Shown: positions 1 to 5,178 of the stretch, one piece after another
How the letters are laid out: each line of letters opens with the position of its first letter
Numbering within the stretch: position 1 is the first letter of the stretch
Assembly: GCA_010032085.1 (NCBI GenBank)
Contig: RGYL01000035.1
Span: 1-7,469 of the forward strand
DNA: 7,469 nucleotides
Direction of reading: 5' to 3'
DNA from: Actinomycetota bacterium
GTDB taxonomy: Bacteria; Actinomycetota; Actinomycetes; Nanopelagicales; Nanopelagicaceae
The notes under the pieces: model-generated
The model's database searches: none
Told to the model about the DNA's origin: nothing
Seen by the model: the letters and a program-made list of their open reading frames with translations, nothing else
Position numbers and translations under genes: made by a program

Positions 1-337
1 CCTCAACAGCATGATCAACGCCAACCGCAATATCTTGGCTCTGGGCCCCGAGTGAAACCGAGACACCACAACTATTCCCATCGAAGCCTTTTTCCGAACT
101 GTCATACCCAATTTCAAGAACAGTCTCACGAACGAGTGACATGACATCGGCATATCCGTTGGTAGTTACTTCACCAGCCACATGTACTTGCCCTGTAGTA
201 ATCAGTGTTTCGCACGCAACCCGACTCTTCGGGTCTTGTGCCAAAAGTGAATCGAGCACTGAATCAGATATGGCATCAGCGATCTTGTCGGGATGTCCCT
301 CGGTGACTGACTCAGAGGTAAAAAGCCGCTTAGCCAT
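1..337 (-). CDS. metK: S-adenosylmethionine synthetase (methionine adenosyltransferase), N-terminal 112 residues, cut by window edge
   Basis: MetK makes S-adenosylmethionine from methionine and ATP, releasing phosphate and pyrophosphate; it is a cytoplasmic enzyme, usually a tetramer. The frame begins at the ATG at 337-335 and runs off the left edge, so only about the first quarter of a roughly 400-residue protein is present. Visible family marks are the N-terminal GHPDK motif (residues 14-18, His15 and Asp17 in the ATP/methionine site), followed by IADAISD, and the block ACETLITTGQVHVAGEVTT (41-59) with the metal-binding Glu43. An in-frame TGA lies just upstream, so this ATG is the first possible start. 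A GGAG at 345-348 sits 7 nt before it. The start overlaps the end of coaBC by 8 nt (ATGGCTAA), which suggests coupled translation. The coaBC-metK order is common in actinobacteria. The identification is very secure; the C-terminal part cannot be judged. Confidence 0.97.
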   Translation of the reverse strand, partial: MAKRLFTSESVTEGHPDKIADAISDSVLDSLLAQDPKSRVACETLITTGQVHVAGEVTTNGYADVMSLVRETVLEIGYDSSEKGFDGNSCGVSVSLGAQSQDIAVGVDHAVE

Positions 338-1538
338 TAGTCATCTCCATCTCTTTCGCAATTTCTCCGATAATCTTCCGTCCTAATTCAAATTTATCGA
401 TACTTACGAAATCCCAGCTTTCACCGCGCTTATTAAGTAACGAACCGGTAGTTAACTCTTCACCGAAAACTTTTCCGCCGGAAACATCCGTAACATAAAG
501 CAGGTCTACTCCCTTACTATGAAGTTTCTTCAGTCCGCGCTCTCTGATGCCAGCTCCAGTCTCAGCGGCAAAACCTACAAAAACTTGGTGTGTCAGCTTC
601 TCTCTCGCAGCCTCTGCAAGGAGATCTGGATTCTCGGTCAGTTCAATCGTTTTATAGGTAGCTTTTCCAATTTTCTCGGCTGACTTCGATACTGGTCGCG
701 CATCAGCAACGGCAGCTGCCATCACGAGCGCGTCGGCACCCTTTAACTCAGCCTTTAAACTCTCTTGCATCTCAACCGCGCTAGTTACATCAATACGCTT
801 AATACCCTCAAGTAAAAACTCTTCGGTCTGAGCACAAATCAAAGTTACATCTGCACCTTCTCGCAGCGCCTCGAATGCTATCGCCAGCCCTTGACGTCCG
901 CTCGAACGATTTCCGATAAAGCGGACTGGATCAATCGCCTCAACAGTTCCTCCAGCAGTAATGACAACCTTCTTACCTACGAGCCTTCCTTCAGTTCCGG
1001 AAATCCCATTTACCGCTTCAATTATTCGAGAGGTTTCTGGGAACCTTCCGATACCGGAGTCTTTTCCAGTCAAGCGGCCATAGTCTGGCTCCAAGACCGT
1101 AATCCCACGAGCTCTTAAGGTTTCAATATTTGATTGTGTCGCCAGATTCAAATACATCCCAGGATGCATTGCAGGAACGACAATAACCGGCGCTGTTGTC
1201 GCAAGCGCGGTCGTTGTCAATAAATCATCAGCTCTGCCACTTGCAAGTTTTGCAATCAAATCAGCCGTTGCTGGGGCAATTAAAAGAAGATCTGCCTTCT
1301 CAGCGAGGGCAACATGAGAAACCGCTTGCGTTCCTTCCCAAACTTCACTTTTCACTTCTCGCCCCGAGAGAGCTTCCCAGGTTGCGCGACCAACAAAATT
1401 TAAACTCGAAGGTGTGGGAACTACCGTTACCAAGAAGCCCTGGTCTTGCAAGCGTCTTAGGAGATCACAGGATTTGTATGCCGCGATGCCCGCACCGATG
1501 CCGAGCACAACCTCGCGGCCACGCGGGAAGTCAATCAC
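330..1538 (-). CDS. coaBC: Bifunctional phosphopantothenoylcysteine decarboxylase / phosphopantothenate-cysteine ligase
   Basis: This fused enzyme (402 residues, normal length) performs two consecutive steps of coenzyme A synthesis: CoaB joins cysteine to 4'-phosphopantothenate and CoaC, an FMN flavoprotein, decarboxylates the product to 4'-phosphopantetheine. Residues 1 to about 180 are the CoaC flavoprotein domain, with GIGAGIAAYK near the N-terminus and the catalytic His75 in SHVALAEKADLLLIAPAT. Residues from about 185 are the CoaB domain, with ITAGGTVEAIDPVR, then Asn210 in IGNRSSG, Lys289 and VGFAAET. His75, Asn210 and Lys289 fall at the same numbers as the known E. coli Dfp residues. 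Two classical CoaC positions differ: PAMH replaces PAMN (His125), and the flap Cys158 position is Gly in GRLTGKDSGIGR. I recall both as usual in actinobacteria. The start is GTG, sharing one base with the rpoZ stop (TAGTG); the ribosome site is weak (GCGGA at 1545-1549). Confidence 0.96.
   Translation of the reverse strand: MIDFPRGREVVLGIGAGIAAYKSCDLLRRLQDQGFLVTVVPTPSSLNFVGRATWEALSGREVKSEVWEGTQAVSHVALAEKADLLLIAPATADLIAKLASGRADDLLTTTALATTAPVIVVPAMHPGMYLNLATQSNIETLRARGITVLEPDYGRLTGKDSGIGRFPETSRIIEAVNGISGTEGRLVGKKVVITAGGTVEAIDPVRFIGNRSSGRQGLAIAFEALREGADVTLICAQTEEFLLEGIKRIDVTSAVEMQESLKAELKGADALVMAAAVADARPVSKSAEKIGKATYKTIELTENPDLLAEAAREKLTHQVFVGFAAETGAGIRERGLKKLHSKGVDLLYVTDVSGGKVFGEELTTGSLLNKRGESWDFVSIDKFELGRKIIGEIAKEMEMTNG
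345..348 (-). promoter_or_regulatory. Shine-Dalgarno sequence of metK
   Basis: The minus strand reads GGAG, 7 nt before the metK ATG at 337-335 and inside the last codons of coaBC. With the in-frame TGA just upstream, it leaves one plausible metK start and an 8-nt overlap with coaBC. Confidence 0.68.
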
Positions 1539-1801
1539 TATTTATCCGCTTGAGGCTCTAAATTCTCGATCGTAAGGAGATTATCGTTGATCTCACGGAG
1601 CGCTATTGAGAGCGGCTTCTCATGGACATGTGTCTCTACGAGTGGACCAACGTATTCAAGAAGGCCCTCACCGAGTTGGGAGTAATAGGCATTTATCTGG
1701 CGGGCGCGCTTGGCTGCGTATAGAACCAAGCTGTATTTAGAGCCACTCTTATCCAAAAGATCATCGATTGGAGGATTTGTGATGCCATCGAGATTTGCCA
1801 C
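1538..1801 (-). CDS. rpoZ: DNA-directed RNA polymerase omega subunit
   Basis: Omega is the small RNA polymerase subunit that binds the beta' subunit and helps fold and stabilise the core enzyme. The 87-residue product has the family signature KYSLVLYAAKRARQINAYY at about residues 22-40, the segment that packs on beta', and the C-terminal block EKPLSIALREINDNLLT typical of actinobacterial omega proteins. Length is close to the family's usual 80-110 residues. The start is GTG with a strong AAGGGG ribosome site 7 nt upstream (1809-1814). The gene follows gmk after 20 nt and its TAG stop shares a base with the coaBC GTG start. The gmk-rpoZ pair is conserved across many bacteria, which supports the call beyond the short sequence. 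Confidence 0.95.
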   Translation of the reverse strand: MANLDGITNPPIDDLLDKSGSKYSLVLYAAKRARQINAYYSQLGEGLLEYVGPLVETHVHEKPLSIALREINDNLLTIENLEPQADK

Positions 1802-1808
1802 TTAAATT

Positions 1809-1814
1809 CCCCTT
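1809..1814 (-). promoter_or_regulatory. Shine-Dalgarno sequence of rpoZ
   Basis: On the minus strand this reads AAGGGG, 7 nt before the rpoZ GTG start. It lies in the 20-nt gap between gmk and rpoZ and supports the GTG at 1801-1799 as the real start. It is the only gene in the window whose ribosome site is wholly intergenic. Confidence 0.75.
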
Positions 1815-1821
1815 AGGTTGT

Positions 1822-2373
1822 CTACTGACGAGCCGCTAAGGATACCAGCGCCTCAACAACTTCCTCGACTCGATGATTTACCACGCGGTGGTCAAACTCA
1901 TTGGCGGCCGCCATTTCCTCACGAGCCAGGGCGAGGCGAGCCTTGACCCGCTCCTCGCTATCAGTCGCTCGCCCCCTAATGCGCTCTTCTAACTCATTGA
2001 AGGAAGGGGGTTCTAGAAAAACCAATAGAGCATCTCTTCGTTTAGAACGGACTTGGCGAGCACCAGCAATTTCTATTTCCAACAAAACGTTTTTACCCAG
2101 AGCTAACGCAGCATCCACCGGCGCGTTCGGCGTGCCGTATCTCGCTCCAGCAAATTCTGCCCATTCAAGAAATTCGCCACTCTGAATCATTGAGTCAAAT
2201 TCTTGATCCGAAACAAAATGATATGCCTCACCATCAACTTCGCCTGGGCGAGGCAGGCGAGTCGTTGCAGACACGGAGAAAAAGAATTCTGGATGTGTCT
2301 TCAAAACTTTTACGATCGTGCTCTTACCTACTCCCCCAGGACCTGAGAGGACAATTAACTTCCCGATACTCAT
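1822..2373 (-). CDS. gmk: Guanylate kinase
   Basis: Gmk phosphorylates GMP to GDP with ATP and is the essential cytoplasmic step feeding GTP and dGTP pools. The protein has 183 residues, a little shorter than the 200-residue E. coli enzyme because it has little N-terminal extension. The P-loop GPGGVGKST is at residues 11-19. The GMP site follows: SATTRLPRPGE (35-45), with Arg39 and Arg42, then Tyr51, Glu70 and RYGTP (78-82). The lid segment RGRATDS is at 133-139. One conserved position differs conservatively: LEIEIAGARQVR (98-109) has Glu101 where most enzymes I know have Asp (LEID). The ATG start overlaps the mihF stop by 4 nt (ATGA). AAGGA lies only 2 nt before the start and GAGGA 12 nt before it, so the ribosome site is ambiguous and coupling to mihF translation is likely. 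Confidence 0.97.
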   Translation of the reverse strand: MSIGKLIVLSGPGGVGKSTIVKVLKTHPEFFFSVSATTRLPRPGEVDGEAYHFVSDQEFDSMIQSGEFLEWAEFAGARYGTPNAPVDAALALGKNVLLEIEIAGARQVRSKRRDALLVFLEPPSFNELEERIRGRATDSEERVKARLALAREEMAAANEFDHRVVNHRVEEVVEALVSLAARQ

Positions 2374-2684
2374 CTTCCTTTTAATTCCTCTTCCAACTTT
2401 TTACGTTGCGTGGAGCCTAGTCCCTTGATTCGCCTAGTGCTTGAAATTCCAACTCGGTCAAGGATGGCTTGGGCGCGGATGCTTCCGAATCCCGGCATTG
2501 CCTCGAGTAATTCCTTCACGCGCATCCTTGAAATTGCCTCTGATTGACTTTCAATCGCCTCGCGCCAGCCCCGTGTACCTTCGGCGATTTCCCTCTTAAA
2601 TTTCGCCCGCTCTTTGCGATAATTTGCCGCCTTTTCAAGCGCAGCTCTTCTGGCTTCATTGGAAATCTGCGGCGGATTAGACAT
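2370..2684 (-). CDS. mihF: Integration host factor, actinobacterial type (mIHF)
   Basis: mIHF is a small nucleoid-associated DNA-binding protein of actinobacteria, unrelated in fold to the HU/IHF family. It bends DNA and was first known as a cofactor for mycobacteriophage L5 integration. This copy has 104 residues, matching the family core. A basic N-terminal helix, ARRAALEKAANYRKERAKFK (11-30), precedes the DNA-binding domain: RMRVKELLEAMPGFGSIRAQAILDR (53-77) resembles the helix-two-turn-helix part, then STRRIKGLGSTQRKKL (82-97). The TRRIKGLG block corresponds to TRRLRGLG of mycobacterial mIHF, where the arginines contact DNA; the third is Lys87 here. The gene starts 13 nt after pyrF with no clear ribosome site in the gap, and overlaps gmk by 4 nt. 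Its place between pyrF and gmk is the standard actinobacterial arrangement and is a main reason for the phylum assignment. Confidence 0.93.
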   Translation of the reverse strand: MSNPPQISNEARRAALEKAANYRKERAKFKREIAEGTRGWREAIESQSEAISRMRVKELLEAMPGFGSIRAQAILDRVGISSTRRIKGLGSTQRKKLEEELKGR

Positions 2685-2697
2685 AGCGATATCTAAC

Positions 2698-3396
2698 TCA
2701 TTTATGTATTGATTGAAAAATTCTCTTGGCCGCTTCAGTTACATCTGGCGCTGACGTTATGGGTCTTCCAACAACTAAATAATCCGCACCGGCAGCAATC
2801 GCATCTGCCGGAGTCATAGTGCGCATCTGATCATCTTGGCCCGTTTCAAAACGAATGCCTGGGGTTATTAATTCTATTTCTCGAGGCAAAATTTTCCGTA
2901 GCGCCTCTACTTCAAGTGGTGATGCCACGATCGCACGTGCACCGGCGAAAACAGCGCGACTGGCCCAAGTGGTGACAACATTTTCTGGAGAATCTCCAAG
3001 CCCCAGGGTTCTTAACTCCTCTGTATCAATCGAAGTAAGCAGAGTTACCCCAACAATCTTGCAATCTGGTAGAGCTTTAGCTGCCCCAGCAACCATGGCT
3101 GCGCCCCCGGATGCATGAACCGTTAGATAATTCAGTTTCAAGCAATTCAAACTTTCCGCGGCCTTGGCCACAGTATTAGGAATGTCGTGCAATTTAAGGT
3201 CTAGAAAAATCGAAATATTAGGGGCGTAACTTTGAATTGAACGCACTCCCTCAATGCCATTGGCCAAGAAAAATTCAAGTCCAAATTTATATACACCTAC
3301 GTAATCGCCCGTTTTGTCAATAAGTTCTTTCGCAACGTCTAAACTTTTTGTATCAACTGCAAGAATGATGCGCGAGGAAGCTAACGCTTCAGGCAT
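2698..3396 (-). CDS. pyrF: Orotidine 5'-phosphate decarboxylase, type 1 subfamily
   Basis: PyrF removes CO2 from OMP to give UMP, the last step of pyrimidine synthesis, as a cofactor-free TIM-barrel dimer. From the chosen start the protein has 232 residues, typical of the type 1 (E. coli/Bacillus-like) subfamily. Visible motifs are LAVD with Asp14, Lys37 in VYKFGLE, the catalytic array FLDLKLHDIPNTV (64-76; Asp66, Lys68, Asp71), TPGIR (178-182) and the phosphate-binding VVGRPIT (208-214). The frame stays open upstream to a TTG at 3420 and an ATG at 3414. I prefer the ATG at 3396-3394, because it has a GGAG 6 nt before it, overlaps the pyrD stop by 8 nt (ATGCCTGA), and gives the usual N-terminus just ahead of the first strand. 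Many well-known actinobacteria carry the longer type 2 PyrF here, so the subfamily is notable. Confidence 0.96.
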   Translation of the reverse strand: MPEALASSRIILAVDTKSLDVAKELIDKTGDYVGVYKFGLEFFLANGIEGVRSIQSYAPNISIFLDLKLHDIPNTVAKAAESLNCLKLNYLTVHASGGAAMVAGAAKALPDCKIVGVTLLTSIDTEELRTLGLGDSPENVVTTWASRAVFAGARAIVASPLEVEALRKILPREIELITPGIRFETGQDDQMRTMTPADAIAAGADYLVVGRPITSAPDVTEAAKRIFQSIHK

Positions 3397-4324
3397 GAGC
3401 AACTCCAATCGCATCGACAAGAGAATTGAAACCTCGCGCCTTCAATTCTTCTTGCAATTCTTGCTTAACCTTTATGACTGCGGTCGGATTTCCGAAAGTT
3501 GCCGTACCAACGGAGACACCGGAGGCCCCTGCAAAAATCATTTCAAGTGCATCCCGGCCACTTGCGACTCCACCCATGCCCAAGATCGGGATCTGCGGTA
3601 AGGCTTTATGAACTTGATAGATAGCGCGAACTGCGATGGGTCTAATTGCGGGGCCGGAGAGCCCACCAGTAACACCAGCCAACTTCGGTCGCTTTGCATC
3701 AATGTCTATAACCATTCCGAGTACCGTGTTGATTAGAGCAAGGCCATCTGCTCCTGCTGAGATGACTTCGCGAGCAATTGCAACTATGTCGGTCACATCC
3801 GGAGAAAGTTTGGCAATTATCGGGTAATCCCCTCCAATATTGCGCCTCACCGCTTCAAGTACAGCGCGTGAAGCGGATGGATCACATGCAAATACCAAAC
3901 CGCGATTCTCCACATTAGGGCAGGAGATGTTCACTTCGATTCCGTGAAGTGACGAGACTCCGCGAAGCTTGCGGGCAAGTGAGGCATATTCCTCCACCGT
4001 TTCACCCGAAATCGAAACAATTACTCGGGCGCCCTTTGATTGGAGCCACGGAATATCAATTTCAAGAAATTGGTCTATGCCGGGCCCTTGTAAACCGATG
4101 GAATTGAGCATCCCGGAAGGAGTCTCGGCCATCCGTGGCGTAGCTCTTCCGCTTCGTGGTTTAACTGAGATTGATTTAGTGACGACTGCGCCCAATTCAT
4201 CCAAGTTAAAAAACTGCGATAGTTCTTTACCCGATCCAGCGCAGCCACTTGCCGTAAACACTGGCGATGGAAAGTAGCGCGAGCCAAATTTAGTTCGAAA
4301 ATCAAAAGCTTGAAAGTTGCTCAC
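3389..4324 (-). CDS. pyrD: Dihydroorotate dehydrogenase, class 1 (1B) catalytic subunit
   Basis: PyrD oxidises dihydroorotate to orotate with FMN in a TIM barrel. Class 1 enzymes use a Cys as catalytic base, class 2 a Ser. Here the motif NISCPN (133-138) has Cys135, so it is class 1, and the adjoining pyrK makes it class 1B, which passes electrons to NAD+. Other marks are VTKSIS (48-53, Lys50 near FMN), NSIGLQGPG (74-82), AKLSPDVTDI (171-180), the GGLSGPAIRP loop (220-229), and phosphate-binding GMGGVASGRDALEMI (249-263) with GVSVGTA. Length is 311 residues, normal for the class. The longer reading from a TTG at 4339 is rejected: the GTG at 4324-4322 has GGGGAG 7 nt upstream and overlaps the pyrK stop as GTGA. 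There is no N-terminal membrane helix like that of class 2 enzymes, so a soluble cytoplasmic complex is expected. Confidence 0.95.
   Translation of the reverse strand: MSNFQAFDFRTKFGSRYFPSPVFTASGCAGSGKELSQFFNLDELGAVVTKSISVKPRSGRATPRMAETPSGMLNSIGLQGPGIDQFLEIDIPWLQSKGARVIVSISGETVEEYASLARKLRGVSSLHGIEVNISCPNVENRGLVFACDPSASRAVLEAVRRNIGGDYPIIAKLSPDVTDIVAIAREVISAGADGLALINTVLGMVIDIDAKRPKLAGVTGGLSGPAIRPIAVRAIYQVHKALPQIPILGMGGVASGRDALEMIFAGASGVSVGTATFGNPTAVIKVKQELQEELKARGFNSLVDAIGVAHA
3403..3406 (-). promoter_or_regulatory. Shine-Dalgarno sequence deciding the pyrF start
   Basis: The minus strand reads GGAG, 6 nt before the ATG at 3396-3394, inside the last codons of pyrD. The upstream alternatives (ATG at 3414, TTG at 3420) have no comparable site, so this motif fixes the pyrF start. 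Confidence 0.7.
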
Positions 4325-5178
4325 TGCGGTGCTCCCCAAGTGCCTTCCGGAATCCTTCGGTCGCTGCCAAATACAACTCGAGCGCCATCTACGACTGGGC
4401 CTTCGATACAGCTTCGCTGCATCTTGATGACTCCAGATTCATCGCGCATCGGAATAACGCAAGTCATGCATACGCCAATACCGCAAGCCATAGATTCCTC
4501 TACCGCGCATTGGTGGATGATCTGGGATCTTTCCGCTACCTCATTAACTGCCGCGAGCATCGGCATAGGGCCACATGAATAGATTAGTTCAACCTGGCTA
4601 CGTTCGATGATTTTTTCCATCACATCTGTGACTCTTCCCTTTTCTCCTGCGCTTCCATCTTCTGTCGTTAGCGTCATGATGTTGACAGATCTCTTACCTT
4701 CAAGAGGCGCATATATCTTGCCCGCAGTAGATGCACCAAGAATCATGTCTACTCGACAACCTCGTGATTTGAGAATCTCTGCTAATCCGAACAATGGCGC
4801 AGATCCATATCCGCCACCTATCAGTAGCGCATTTACCGGTTCAGTTGGGATACCAAAAGCAGTACCGAGAGGCGCAACCATGTCTACCTTCTCATGCACT
4901 GAACGCTCACTCAACCACTTACTCCCACTACCGTGAGCCGCAACAACTAATTCGATAGTTCCCCCATAGGCGCCTCGATTGCTTGCCCTATAGATAGCAA
5001 ATGCACGTCTTAAAATCATCGAAGATGACGGTCCGCCGACTGCGATTGCCACGAAGTTTCCCGGACGCGCGTGCACTGCCATATCTCCAACGGCGAAAAC
5101 CATATGGTTATAAGCTCCAACCTTCTTATTAGAGAGAACTTCCACGCTGGCCTGAATCGCCTTCGGATTTATATTCAC
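4321..5178 (-). CDS. pyrK: Dihydroorotate dehydrogenase electron transfer subunit (FAD, 2Fe-2S)
   Basis: PyrK partners class 1B PyrD, taking electrons from FMN through a 2Fe-2S cluster and FAD to NAD+; the usual complex is a cytoplasmic heterotetramer. The protein has 285 residues in ferredoxin-reductase order. An FAD-binding barrel comes first, with LRRAFAIYRA at 56-65, then an NAD-binding part with LLIGGGYGSAP (118-128) and SCGPMPML (201-208). The C-terminal cluster site has four cysteines, C232, C237, C240 and C257 (CGIGVCMTC then SCIEGPV), in the spacing typical of PyrK. In the FAD motif the usual Ser of R-P-x-S is Ala. The longer reading from a TTG at 5190 is rejected: the GTG at 5178-5176 has GGAG 6 nt upstream and shares a base with the carB stop (TAGTG). 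The fold alone could fit other reductases, but direct linkage to pyrD makes PyrK secure. Confidence 0.94.
   Translation of the reverse strand: MNINPKAIQASVEVLSNKKVGAYNHMVFAVGDMAVHARPGNFVAIAVGGPSSSMILRRAFAIYRASNRGAYGGTIELVVAAHGSGSKWLSERSVHEKVDMVAPLGTAFGIPTEPVNALLIGGGYGSAPLFGLAEILKSRGCRVDMILGASTAGKIYAPLEGKRSVNIMTLTTEDGSAGEKGRVTDVMEKIIERSQVELIYSCGPMPMLAAVNEVAERSQIIHQCAVEESMACGIGVCMTCVIPMRDESGVIKMQRSCIEGPVVDGARVVFGSDRRIPEGTWGAPQ
4332..4337 (-). promoter_or_regulatory. Shine-Dalgarno sequence deciding the pyrD start
   Basis: The minus strand reads GGGGAG, 7 nt before the GTG at 4324-4322 and inside the last codons of pyrK. A TTG at 4339-4337 overlaps this motif and so cannot be the start it serves. 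The GTGA stop-start overlap supports the same choice. Confidence 0.72.

Noticed and set aside
141..386. Plus-strand open frame of 81 codons at the left end
   Set aside because: It is antisense to metK and the end of coaBC. The minus strand here encodes clear MetK motifs.
1196..1561. Plus-strand open frame of 121 codons, the longest on that strand
   Set aside because: It lies wholly opposite coaBC and the end of rpoZ, and its translation shows no family motif or low-complexity pattern of a real protein. It is a shadow of the coding strand.
1802..1821. Terminator or promoter in the gmk-rpoZ gap
   Set aside because: Only 20 nt are present, with no inverted repeat or T-run, and the rpoZ ribosome site occupies part of it.
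3397..3420. TTG at 3420 or ATG at 3414 as start of pyrF
   Set aside because: Neither has a ribosome site, and both increase the overlap with pyrD to 26 nt or more. The ATG at 3396 has GGAG at good spacing.
4075..4305. Minus-strand open frame of 76 codons in a second frame inside pyrD
   Set aside because: It overlaps conserved N-terminal PyrD motifs in another frame and matches no family I know.
4325..4339. TTG at 4339 as start of pyrD
   Set aside because: It overlaps the GGGGAG motif. The GTG at 4324 has correct spacing and a GTGA overlap with pyrK.
3969..4936. Plus-strand open frames at 3969-4277, 4310-4582 and 4607-4936
   Set aside because: They are antisense to the well-supported pyrD and pyrK frames, have no recognisable motifs, and are expected by chance opposite coding DNA.
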